From: CAVDWX01 sp963612735 | GTDB lineage: Bacteria; Bacillota_I; Bacilli_A; RFN20; CAG-826 | Direction of reading: 5' to 3' | Assembly (NCBI GenBank): GCA_963612735.1 | Contig: CAVDWX010000014.1 | Coordinates: forward strand, 1-16,629 | DNA length: 16,629 nt | Shown here: piece after piece, positions 1 through 6,754 of the stretch | How positions within the stretch are numbered: position 1 is the stretch's first letter | Layout: every line of letters starts with the position of its first letter | Notes under the pieces: generated by a model | The model's input: the letters and a program-made list of their open reading frames with translations, nothing else | Database searches by the model: none | What the model was told of the DNA's origin: nothing | Made by a program: the position numbers and the translations under genes

Positions 1-2
1 AA

Positions 3-125
3 AAGAATATCAATAATGCCGCCCTAGTGGTGGTTAGATATTACGGAGGAACTAATCTAGGAGCATCGCGCTTACTTAGAACTTATGTTTCTTCTGGTGC
101 GGAAGTTATAAAATTATTTGAATAA
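3..125 (+). CDS. IMPACT/YigZ (UPF0029) family protein, C-terminal end only
   Basis: The window opens inside a gene; the reading frame begins at base 3 and ends at TAA 123-125, giving about 40 residues. The translated segment VVVRYYGGTNLGASRL matches the signature of the IMPACT/YigZ family (hydrophobic strand, R-[WY]-[YF]-G-G, then LG and R). The start of the protein lies outside the window. In the common bacterial YigZ layout the IMPACT domain is followed by a DUF1949 domain. Here the protein stops about 15 residues after the motif, so it appears to have the IMPACT domain alone, as in short family members. Bacterial members have no firmly established role; eukaryotic IMPACT acts in translation control through GCN1/GCN2. 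It lies 15 bases upstream of the Mrp gene on the same strand and is probably in the same operon. Family call fairly sure, function unknown. Confidence 0.7.
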   Translation, partial: KNINNAALVVVRYYGGTNLGASRLLRTYVSSGAEVIKLFE

Positions 126-140
126 TAGAAAGAAGGAAAT

Positions 141-962
141 ATGGCAGATTGTAATCATGATTGTTCATCTTGTTCTGAAAAAGAAGGATGTGGGGAATAC
201 GAAATTCCTAAAGCAAAATTAAACGATAGAAGCAAAATTAAAAGAATAATTGGTGTCCTATCTGGAAAAGGAGGAGTTGGTAAATCTTATATCACTTCTC
301 TTATTGCCACTTATTTAAAAAGAAATGGTCATAGCGTTGGTATATTAGACGCTGATGTGACCGGCCCTAGCATTCCTAAAGCTTTTGGTATCAAAGCAAA
401 GGCGACTGGAGAAGATCATCTCATCTATCCTTTAGAAACTAAAACAGGTATTAAAGTCATATCGGCGAATTGCTTGTTAGAAAATGAATCTGATCCGATT
501 ATTTGGAGAGGGCCTTTACTTGGCAATTTAGTAAGACAATTTTATGAAGATGTCTTATGGGAAGATTTGGAATATTTATTAATCGATATGCCACCAGGAA
601 CTGGTGATGTTGCCTTAACTATTTTCCAAATGTTACCAGTCGATGATTTAATTATCGTCACTTCACCGCAAGATTTAGTATCTTTAATCGTTACTAAAGC
701 CATCAAAATGGCTGAGATGATGAATATCAATATTCTTGGAGTAGTGGAGAATATGTCCTATATTGAATGTCCAGATTGCCATAAACATATCTCTTTATTT
801 GGCGAATCACATTTAGAAGAATTTGCTCAGGAATTACATTTTAATATCTTAGGTAAATTGCCTCTTGTTCCTTCTAATGCCACCTTAGTGGACCAAGGAA
901 AAATCGAAGAAGTTAAATTGCCTGAAATTGAAGAACTGATTAGAAAGATCGAGGAAAAATAA
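141..962 (+). CDS. mrp: Mrp/Nbp35 (ApbC)-family Fe-S cluster carrier P-loop ATPase
   Basis: This 273-residue cytosolic P-loop ATPase is expected to bind and transfer [4Fe-4S] clusters to apo-proteins. The deviant Walker A GKGGVGKS lies at residues 42-49, followed by LDADVTGPSIP (69-79), the family switch region, and IDMPPGTGD (148-156). The CPDC pair at 210-213 is the conserved CxxC thought to bridge a cluster between two subunits. The N-terminus carries a second cysteine group: C4, C8, C11 and C17. The last three have the CX2CX5C spacing of the eukaryotic Nbp35 N-terminal ferredoxin-like motif, which E. coli ApbC lacks but some Bacillota Mrp proteins have. No N-terminal DUF59 domain is present. 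An AGAAGG site just upstream supports the ATG at 141. The next gene starts 1 base after its stop, indicating an operon. Family call is firm; client proteins cannot be read from the sequence. Confidence 0.93.
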   Translation: MADCNHDCSSCSEKEGCGEYEIPKAKLNDRSKIKRIIGVLSGKGGVGKSYITSLIATYLKRNGHSVGILDADVTGPSIPKAFGIKAKATGEDHLIYPLETKTGIKVISANCLLENESDPIIWRGPLLGNLVRQFYEDVLWEDLEYLLIDMPPGTGDVALTIFQMLPVDDLIIVTSPQDLVSLIVTKAIKMAEMMNINILGVVENMSYIECPDCHKHISLFGESHLEEFAQELHFNILGKLPLVPSNATLVDQGKIEEVKLPEIEELIRKIEEK

Positions 963-963
963 A

Positions 964-2232
964 ATGTACGAATTTGAAGCTAGACGCAATAAATTATTTG
1001 CTTTAATGGAAGAAAATAGCGTCGCCCTTATCTTTGCTGGCGTTAGTAAAATATTATCAGAAGATGAATGCTATCCATTTGAATCAAACCGCAATTTCTT
1101 TTATTTAACTAATATTAAACAAGAAAATTCAGTTTTAATGCTTGTTAAAGGAATTGGGAGTACCAACACTTATTTATTCGTCGATGAATATAACGAATTA
1201 AAAGAGAAATGGACAGGAAAAAGAATTACATTTGAAGAAGCTAAAAAGGAAAGTGGTATTAATAATATTTATAGCACCGATAATTTAAAGACGATGTTTT
1301 TATTAGCTATCACTTTTGAAAATAATAATTATGGCGAAATTAGAACCCTTTATCTTGATTTAGCTCCGGAATTAAAAATAAAAGAAAAATATTCCACAAT
1401 CGAACTTAAAAACGATTTAGAGAAGCAATATTCCTATTTAACAATATTAGATGCTTATCCACTTATTAGAAAGTTAAGAATGGTAAAGTCAGAATTTGAA
1501 ATCGAACAACTTAAAGATGCGATTAGTTTAACTAGAAACGGCATTAATGATTTAATTCTTTATATGAAACCAGGCTTATATGAATACGAATTAAGCGATC
1601 GATTCGAATTTTTTGGAAGAAGTCATGGTCGTCACGGTTTAGCTTTTTCCACGATTAGTGCCGCTGGAGGCAATGCCACTTGTTTACATTACCCCATTCG
1701 TTTACAGGAAGATAAAATCAAAGATGGAGATCTAGTTTTATTTGATTTAGGATATGAAACTAACGGTTATAGCGCTGATATTTCTCGTACACTTCCAGTC
1801 AATGGAACTTTTACCCCTTTACAAAAGAAAATTTATACCGCTGTTTTAAATTGTAACAAAGCCGCGATTGAATATGTTCATGAAGGAATTACCTTAATGG
1901 ATTTACAAAATTTTGCTATCGACTTTTTTACTAAAGAATGCGTTCGTTTAGGACTTATGGAAGAAGGGGATGATATTAAAAAATATTATTATCATTCCAT
2001 TTCCCATCATTTAGGATTAGACACTCATGATATTTCTGATCGCAGTCTTCCTTTAGTAGCGGGCAATGTGATTACGATTGAGCCAGGTTTATATTTTAAA
2101 GAACACGGCATTGGTGTTCGTATTGAAGATGATGTTTTAGTAACTAATTCTCATGCGATTGTCTTATCTCGAGATATCAAAAAAGAGATTGAAGATATCG
2201 AAAAATTATTTAAATCAAAAGGAAATTTATGA
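964..2232 (+). CDS. pepP: Xaa-Pro aminopeptidase (M24 metallopeptidase with AMP_N domain)
   Basis: The 422-residue product removes N-terminal residues that precede proline, probably from peptides in the cytosol. Residues 1-130 resemble the aminopeptidase P N-terminal domain (pattern RRNKLFALM, then YPFESNRNFFYLT). The pita-bread M24 fold follows from about 170. All five metal ligands of the dinuclear site are recognisable by comparison with E. coli AMPP: D261 and D272 (FDLGYETNGYSADISRT), H348 (SHHLGLDTHD), E373 (TIEPGLY) and E388 (RIEDD). H241 and H355 match the catalytic-site histidines. There is no signal peptide. The start is 1 base after the mrp stop, with GAGG at the end of mrp as ribosome binding site. 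Its stop overlaps the glpK start (ATGA), so the two are translationally coupled. Subclass within M24 (PepP against PepQ) rests on the AMP_N domain; I am confident of Xaa-Pro peptidase activity. Confidence 0.92.
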   Translation: MYEFEARRNKLFALMEENSVALIFAGVSKILSEDECYPFESNRNFFYLTNIKQENSVLMLVKGIGSTNTYLFVDEYNELKEKWTGKRITFEEAKKESGINNIYSTDNLKTMFLLAITFENNNYGEIRTLYLDLAPELKIKEKYSTIELKNDLEKQYSYLTILDAYPLIRKLRMVKSEFEIEQLKDAISLTRNGINDLILYMKPGLYEYELSDRFEFFGRSHGRHGLAFSTISAAGGNATCLHYPIRLQEDKIKDGDLVLFDLGYETNGYSADISRTLPVNGTFTPLQKKIYTAVLNCNKAAIEYVHEGITLMDLQNFAIDFFTKECVRLGLMEEGDDIKKYYYHSISHHLGLDTHDISDRSLPLVAGNVITIEPGLYFKEHGIGVRIEDDVLVTNSHAIVLSRDIKKEIEDIEKLFKSKGNL

Positions 2233-3704
2233 AAAAATACATCCTCTCAATAGATCAGGGTACAACTTCCACTAGAGCTATATTATTTGATCATAATGGA
2301 CGCGCTATTAATAGTGCTAGTCGTGAGATTTTTTGTTCTTTTCCTCATTCTGGATGGGTGGAAGCGAACGCTTTATCAATTTGGGTTAGTGTCATAGATG
2401 TTTGTAACGAAGTCTTAGTCAATGAAAATATTTCTTGGGATAATATCGATTCCATCGGTTTAACTAATCAAAGAGAAACAGCTGTTATCTGGGATAAAAG
2501 AACAGGACTTCCCATTTATAATGCGATTGTTTGGCAGTCTAGACAATCTTCTTTTATTTGTGAAAAAATGAGTAAATATAAAGATTTAATCCATCAAAAG
2601 ACTGGCTTACTCATCAATCCATATTTTTCCGCATCTAAAATCAGATTCATTCTCGATCAGGTTGAGAGTGCTCAACAAGAAGCTTTACAAGGCAATTTAT
2701 TATTTGGGACGATTGATTCTTGGCTTTTATATAAATTGAGCAAAGGCAAAATACACGCTAGCGATATATCTAATGCCTCTCGAACTATGCTATTTAATAT
2801 CAATACTTTGAAGTGGGATGAAGAATTATTATCTTTATTTAACATTCCTTCATGTATGTTACCTAAGGTTTTGCCATCTTCTTATGATTATGGGAGTGCT
2901 TCTTTCTTTGATGAACGCATTCATATCCACGGAGTAGCGGGAGACCAACAAGCCTCTTTATTCGGGCAGACTTGTTTTGATAAAGGCGAATGTAAAAACA
3001 CATATGGAACAGGTTGCTTTATGCTTATGAATATTGGTGATCATGTCACTCTTTCTAAAAAAGGGTTATTAACGACCATTGCTTGGCAAATAGATGGTAA
3101 AGTGACCTACGCTTTAGAAGGCAGCGTTTTTATCGGTGGAGCTTTAGTCCAATGGCTTAGAGACGAAATGAAGTTGATTGATACTAGTGCGGATAGCGAG
3201 ACCAAAGCTAGGAAATCGACTGATTCTAACGGCATTTATATTGTTCCTGCTTTCGTAGGTCTTGGAACACCTTATTGGGATGACGAAACGCGCGGCTCGA
3301 TATTTGGTTTAACTAGGAGCAGCACTAGAGAACAATTTGTGCGCGCATCTTTAGAAGCTATCGCTTATCAATGTAAAGATGTTTTTGAAGCGATGAAGAC
3401 TGAAACTGGTTTAAAAATATCTTCTTTACGTGTTGATGGTGGAGCGACTGAAAACGATTTGTTAATGCAATTTCAAAGCGATATCTTACCGACTACAATC
3501 AAATTACCAGTTTGTTTAGAAGTGAGCGCTCTTGGAGTCGCCTATTTAGCGGGTTTATCTTCTCGTTTTTATAAAAATATTGATGAAATTAAGTCAATTC
3601 ATGATTTTCAAAAAATCTTTACTCCGTCATTAACTAAAAAAGAAATTAACGAAAAATATAAAGGCTGGAAAAAAGCTATTAAAGCCGCACGCATGTTTAA
3701 ATGA
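2229..3704 (+). CDS. glpK: Glycerol kinase
   Basis: This FGGY-family sugar kinase of 491 residues converts glycerol and ATP to glycerol 3-phosphate, feeding lipid synthesis or glycolysis. The N-terminal phosphate-binding loop is SIDQGTTSTRAILFD (residues 7-21). Glycerol contacts known from E. coli GlpK are conserved: R82-E83 in TNQRETAV, W102, Y132, and D239-Q240 in GVAGDQQASLFGQ. The adenosine motif VDGGATENDLLMQFQ is present near the C-terminus. The loop that in many Bacillota carries the PTS/HPr-phosphorylated histidine (YHFYG-type) is shorter here and has S225 at the aligned position, so this control may be absent (inference). The start overlaps the pepP stop as ATGA. No glycerol facilitator or glycerol-3-phosphate oxidase/dehydrogenase gene is seen nearby, so glpK sits apart from a classical glp operon. 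Length and motifs are normal and the enzyme call is firm. Confidence 0.96.
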   Translation: MKKYILSIDQGTTSTRAILFDHNGRAINSASREIFCSFPHSGWVEANALSIWVSVIDVCNEVLVNENISWDNIDSIGLTNQRETAVIWDKRTGLPIYNAIVWQSRQSSFICEKMSKYKDLIHQKTGLLINPYFSASKIRFILDQVESAQQEALQGNLLFGTIDSWLLYKLSKGKIHASDISNASRTMLFNINTLKWDEELLSLFNIPSCMLPKVLPSSYDYGSASFFDERIHIHGVAGDQQASLFGQTCFDKGECKNTYGTGCFMLMNIGDHVTLSKKGLLTTIAWQIDGKVTYALEGSVFIGGALVQWLRDEMKLIDTSADSETKARKSTDSNGIYIVPAFVGLGTPYWDDETRGSIFGLTRSSTREQFVRASLEAIAYQCKDVFEAMKTETGLKISSLRVDGGATENDLLMQFQSDILPTTIKLPVCLEVSALGVAYLAGLSSRFYKNIDEIKSIHDFQKIFTPSLTKKEINEKYKGWKKAIKAARMFK

Positions 3705-3714
3705 GGAATAAATA

Positions 3715-4833
3715 GTGGAATTAAAGGCACTTAACCAAAAAGAATTCAATGATGTTATCTCCTCTTTACATCTTAATTTTGATTTAGATTCTCTTTTTCT
3801 TTATGGCATTTATAATTCCGTTATTGAAACCATATCTTCTTTAGGAGATAGTCCTATTAAAGTTGATAAAAATAATATCAATCATATTGAAATTATCTTT
3901 TATTTGATTGGTGAATATGTCTATTCTTTAGCGGGCTTATCGCCTTTAAAAAAGAAAGAATTTTTAGAAAACGGAGAACAAATTGATTTATTAGTTTCAA
4001 CCGTAGTGGATAAATATTTATCTTTATCTTTATTTAATCACCATGAAACTAAAGTTACTAATGCCTATTTTCCACCCATTTCTACGATTAATACTTATAT
4101 CAATTTCATGCTCAATATCTTAAATACTTATAATAAAAATGATCCTCAAAGCACTCTTATAACTGATTTGTTGATTAAATCATTATCGATTGCTAGATGT
4201 ATTCTTAATTTGTTAATCGAAGGGTATGAAACCGAAGCTTTTGCTTCTTGGAGAACTCTTCATGAATGTGAATGCACTCTTATATTATTAGATAAATACG
4301 GTGAAAATTTAATTAATGCCTATTTAAAGCACATGCAATATGGTATTGCTTTTAAAAACGGAATAAAGGATAAAACTAAACAAGATGCTATTTTTATCGA
4401 AATCAAAGAAAATATGAAAAAGCTCAATCTTAAAAGCAAAGATATGAAAAAATATATCGAATATGGATGGCTTATCAATATACCTGATGTCGATGTAAAT
4501 AACTTTAAATACAATTTTAGAGATGGATTAGAAACCTTAGCGGGCTTACACATATATAGCGATAGATATATGATGTCTTCTGAAATTCTTCATAGTACGC
4601 CTCTTCTCATCTATTCAAATAAACAATATTTTTATTACGTCACATTACTTTCTTTATATGAATCGATATTTAGATTAGAAAAAGTGTTTGTCACTTTATT
4701 TATTCATAAATTTAATACTTCCGCGATTGAGCATTATCAGCGGTTAAGAGATGTCTACTATAAACAGCTTTTAAATATTCATCGCATAGAAATGAATTCG
4801 TTTATTCTTTTTCAAGAAAATGAGAGTAAATAA
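3715..4833 (+). CDS. DUF5677-like protein of unknown function
   Basis: This 372-residue, mostly helical, probably cytosolic protein is of unknown function. Residues 160-195 (SIARCILNLLIEGYETEAFASWRTLHECE) resemble the core of DUF5677 proteins: a helix with a conserved Arg and Glu (R180, E184), followed much later by a short His motif, here SSEILHST with H293. The two helix pairs and the Arg/Glu/His trio are what I see; any active-site idea is inference. There is no signal peptide or convincing membrane span. The start is GTG at 3715 because GAGG (3703-3706), overlapping the glpK stop, is correctly spaced and no ATG occurs in frame for over 100 codons. It is the last gene of the plus-strand run and ends at a hairpin terminator. 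DUF5677 proteins occur widely in bacteria and some lie near defence genes, but nothing here suggests that. Confidence 0.6.
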   Translation: MELKALNQKEFNDVISSLHLNFDLDSLFLYGIYNSVIETISSLGDSPIKVDKNNINHIEIIFYLIGEYVYSLAGLSPLKKKEFLENGEQIDLLVSTVVDKYLSLSLFNHHETKVTNAYFPPISTINTYINFMLNILNTYNKNDPQSTLITDLLIKSLSIARCILNLLIEGYETEAFASWRTLHECECTLILLDKYGENLINAYLKHMQYGIAFKNGIKDKTKQDAIFIEIKENMKKLNLKSKDMKKYIEYGWLINIPDVDVNNFKYNFRDGLETLAGLHIYSDRYMMSSEILHSTPLLIYSNKQYFYYVTLLSLYESIFRLEKVFVTLFIHKFNTSAIEHYQRLRDVYYKQLLNIHRIEMNSFILFQENESK

Positions 4834-4859
4834 AAAAAGCCCTATAAATCGAGCTTTTT
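4834..4859. terminator. Bidirectional rho-independent terminator between convergent genes
   Basis: AAAAAGC (4834-4840) pairs with GCTTTTT (4853-4859), and an extra C-G pair can form past a C/A mismatch inside the loop. The hairpin begins just after the stop of the DUF5677-like gene. It is followed by T-rich sequence on the plus strand and, read on the minus strand, by a run of seven T. It therefore fits both the plus-strand operon and the convergent nucleoside kinase gene. Confidence 0.8.
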
Positions 4860-4883
4860 ATTGTTTTGAATATTGATTTGATA

Positions 4884-6524
4884 TTATACGTCAGCGTAAC
4901 AAGATCCACCGATAAATTCACGCAATAAGGAATTGCATGGTACCCATTCATCGGGCATATCATCAAAGAATTTGAGCATGCGGATTAATCTTTCAGCCAC
5001 TGGGAAATATTCTGAATCGGAATCAATCTTTTTTAATAAGGGCATCGCGTATTTTTTCATCGCACATAATTCATAAGACAATAATGAATTGAAGACATAA
5101 TTAGCGCCTTCTTGAGTTTTATATATCCATTTGAATTCCCCGTTTCTCACACTTGACCACATGGAGATCGTTTCTTCTGCGGAAGCATTTCTAAATTGAT
5201 AATCGCGAACAATCCTTCTTAATAAGCGTAAGTCAGTTAAAGAAAGTGGGTTATGATTATCGATATTTATTTGAGCTTGTGGGGCGATGAAAATCTTAAA
5301 TTTTTGATGTGAAGGAATGGAAGAAGTCATAACATCGTTAAGGGCGTGAATGCCTTCGATGATGATAGGTTGATCTATTGGAACTTTTAATGTTCTTCCT
5401 TTTACTCTATGGCCAACTTTAAAATCAAATTTAGGAAGTTCAACTTCTAAGCCAGCGATTAAATCCGCCATATTCTGATTGAATAAAGCGATGTCTAAAG
5501 CTTCTACAGATTCTAAATCAGGATTCCCGTCTTCATCTTTAGGAGCATTTTCACGCGGTAAATAATAATCATCTAAAGAGATTCTAATAGGATTAATACC
5601 TCTTGATAATAATTCAATTCTTAAACGGTTCGCAAATGTGGTCTTACCACTTGATGAAGGCCCAGCAATACAAATAAGACGAATGTTTTCTCGATCCGCT
5701 TCGATTAAATCACCTAATTCAACGAGTTGACGGTTATGTCGACATTCGGATAAATTAATGACATCGACAACGCCATCTTTTTCAATTCTTTTATTGATAC
5801 CAACGATAGAATCTGTGCCCGTTGCCTTGGCCCATTGATGAGCTCTTTTTAAGGTTTTTCCAAATGTTGGAGCGTCTTCAAAAGTGGGAATTCCACCATT
5901 TACTTCTGGGCGTGGATATTGAATGATGATGCCTGGATGATAAAATCTGACACTCCATTTTTTGATATAACCAGTGGAAGGAACCATGCGGTTATACATG
6001 TAATTTTTATAGCCATCGCATTCATATAAGTGACATGTTTTTTCAGGACGGTAATTTAAAATTTCTAATTTATCGAGATTGTCATTTGTAACAAATACTT
6101 CTTTTATTTCTTCTTTAGTAAGAACAAGGCGATTAAGTGGATAATTAGCTTTAACGATATTTTCCATTTCCTTTTGTAATTCTAAAACCATTTGTCCGTT
6201 GCTAGTTTGACCTGGATTTAAGATTTGCATGAAGATACTTCTTGAGACGTTATAAGAGAACCTAATCTTGATTTCAGGATGAATGCGATGCATTGCCATA
6301 GCGACGATATATCGTAAAGATGCTTCATAAATTGGTTTGGCATCTCTATCCTTCATGGTAAGAGGAACAATCGTCGAATCTTTTTCAATAATATAGGTTA
6401 ATTCACGAACGCGGTTATTAACATAGGCGCATACGATATCTTGACTATCACCGACCACATCTAAAACTGAAACAGGATGGTCGTAAATTCTTTTTTCATC
6501 GTTAATAAAAACTTTAATTTGCAT
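4884..6524 (-). CDS. Nucleoside (uridine-like) kinase with N-terminal TGS and ThrRS-like domains
   Basis: This 546-residue protein has a ThrRS-like front half and a P-loop kinase back half. Residues 1-58 look like a TGS domain and about 65-250 resemble the tRNA-synthetase second additional domain (RYIVAMAMHRIHPE). The phosphoribulokinase/uridine kinase domain starts near 280. It has Walker A GPSSSGKT (288-295), the acceptor-site segment ISLDDYYLPR (315-324), and the strand IIIEGIHAL (387-395), which matches the IxEGxxaL of uridine kinases. This arrangement is known from Bacillota and Thermotogae proteins annotated as nucleoside kinase; it probably phosphorylates uridine, cytidine or another nucleoside. 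The role of the TGS part is unknown. The start is supported by AAAAGGAG (minus strand, 6540-6533) and a promoter just upstream. It is monocistronic, convergent with the DUF5677-like gene and divergent from the PPi-type phosphofructokinase. Family call is firm; nucleoside and phosphate donor are not determined by sequence. Confidence 0.88.
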   Translation of the reverse strand: MQIKVFINDEKRIYDHPVSVLDVVGDSQDIVCAYVNNRVRELTYIIEKDSTIVPLTMKDRDAKPIYEASLRYIVAMAMHRIHPEIKIRFSYNVSRSIFMQILNPGQTSNGQMVLELQKEMENIVKANYPLNRLVLTKEEIKEVFVTNDNLDKLEILNYRPEKTCHLYECDGYKNYMYNRMVPSTGYIKKWSVRFYHPGIIIQYPRPEVNGGIPTFEDAPTFGKTLKRAHQWAKATGTDSIVGINKRIEKDGVVDVINLSECRHNRQLVELGDLIEADRENIRLICIAGPSSSGKTTFANRLRIELLSRGINPIRISLDDYYLPRENAPKDEDGNPDLESVEALDIALFNQNMADLIAGLEVELPKFDFKVGHRVKGRTLKVPIDQPIIIEGIHALNDVMTSSIPSHQKFKIFIAPQAQINIDNHNPLSLTDLRLLRRIVRDYQFRNASAEETISMWSSVRNGEFKWIYKTQEGANYVFNSLLSYELCAMKKYAMPLLKKIDSDSEYFPVAERLIRMLKFFDDMPDEWVPCNSLLREFIGGSCYADV

Positions 6525-6552
6525 ATAATAAACTCCTTTTCAATTCACTATG

Positions 6553-6581
6553 ATTTTAAGAGTTAAATTTAAGAGTATCAA
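6553..6581 (-). promoter_or_regulatory. Sigma-A-type promoter of the nucleoside kinase gene
   Basis: Read on the minus strand, TTGATA (6581-6576) and TAAAAT (6558-6553) are separated by exactly 17 bases. Transcription would start near 6546, giving a leader of about 20 bases that includes the AAAAGGAG site. A weaker pair, TTGCAT (6641-6636) and TATAAC (6619-6614) with a 16-base gap, lies further upstream and could be a second promoter. Confidence 0.7.
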
Positions 6582-6623
6582 CTACTTTTTTTGATGAGAT
6601 TTATAAATTCAAAGTTATACAAA

Positions 6624-6637
6624 ATATATCGATATAT
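6624..6637. repeat. 14-bp perfect palindrome in the divergent control region
   Basis: ATATATCGATATAT is a perfect inverted repeat centred between 6630 and 6631. It lies between the divergent promoters of the nucleoside kinase and phosphofructokinase genes. It overlaps the -35 of the weaker upstream minus-strand promoter candidate. Size and place would suit a dimeric regulator, but short AT palindromes arise easily by chance in AT-rich DNA. The rest of the 230-base intergenic region (6525-6754) holds the two promoters and shows no riboswitch-like structure or small ORF. Confidence 0.35.
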
Positions 6638-6698
6638 GCAATATTTATTGATTAATTGAGACTAATATGGTTTTGCTATCTATTTTTTCTTTCTTTTC

Positions 6699-6728
6699 TT
6701 GAAAAACCTTTAAATATTTTTATATAAT
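6699..6728 (+). promoter_or_regulatory. Sigma-A-type promoter of the pfp-atp transcription unit
   Basis: TTGAAA (6699-6704) and TATAAT (6723-6728) are separated by 18 bases. The expected start of transcription near 6735 leaves a leader of about 20 bases holding GGAGGA (6744-6749) before the ATG at 6755. No other strong promoter is apparent before atpB, so this site probably drives the ATP synthase genes as well. Confidence 0.75.
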
Positions 6729-6754
6729 ATTTAGTGTGCTTTTGGAGGAAAATT

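Noticed and set aside
3715..6524. Defence island, based on DUF5677-like and TGS-kinase proteins side by side
   Set aside because: The genes are convergent with a shared terminator, the kinase is a known metabolic family, and no nuclease, toxin, mobile element or repeat is present.
6734..6754. Upstream in-frame GTG start for the phosphofructokinase, adding 7 residues
   Set aside because: It coincides with the predicted transcription start and has no ribosome binding site, whereas GGAGGA is correctly spaced to ATG 6755. The added residues would also be read from the ribosome binding site itself.
6525..6754. Riboswitch or small RNA in the divergent intergenic region
   Set aside because: Both predicted leaders are only about 20 bases long and the region shows promoters and a short palindrome but no terminator-like or aptamer-like fold.
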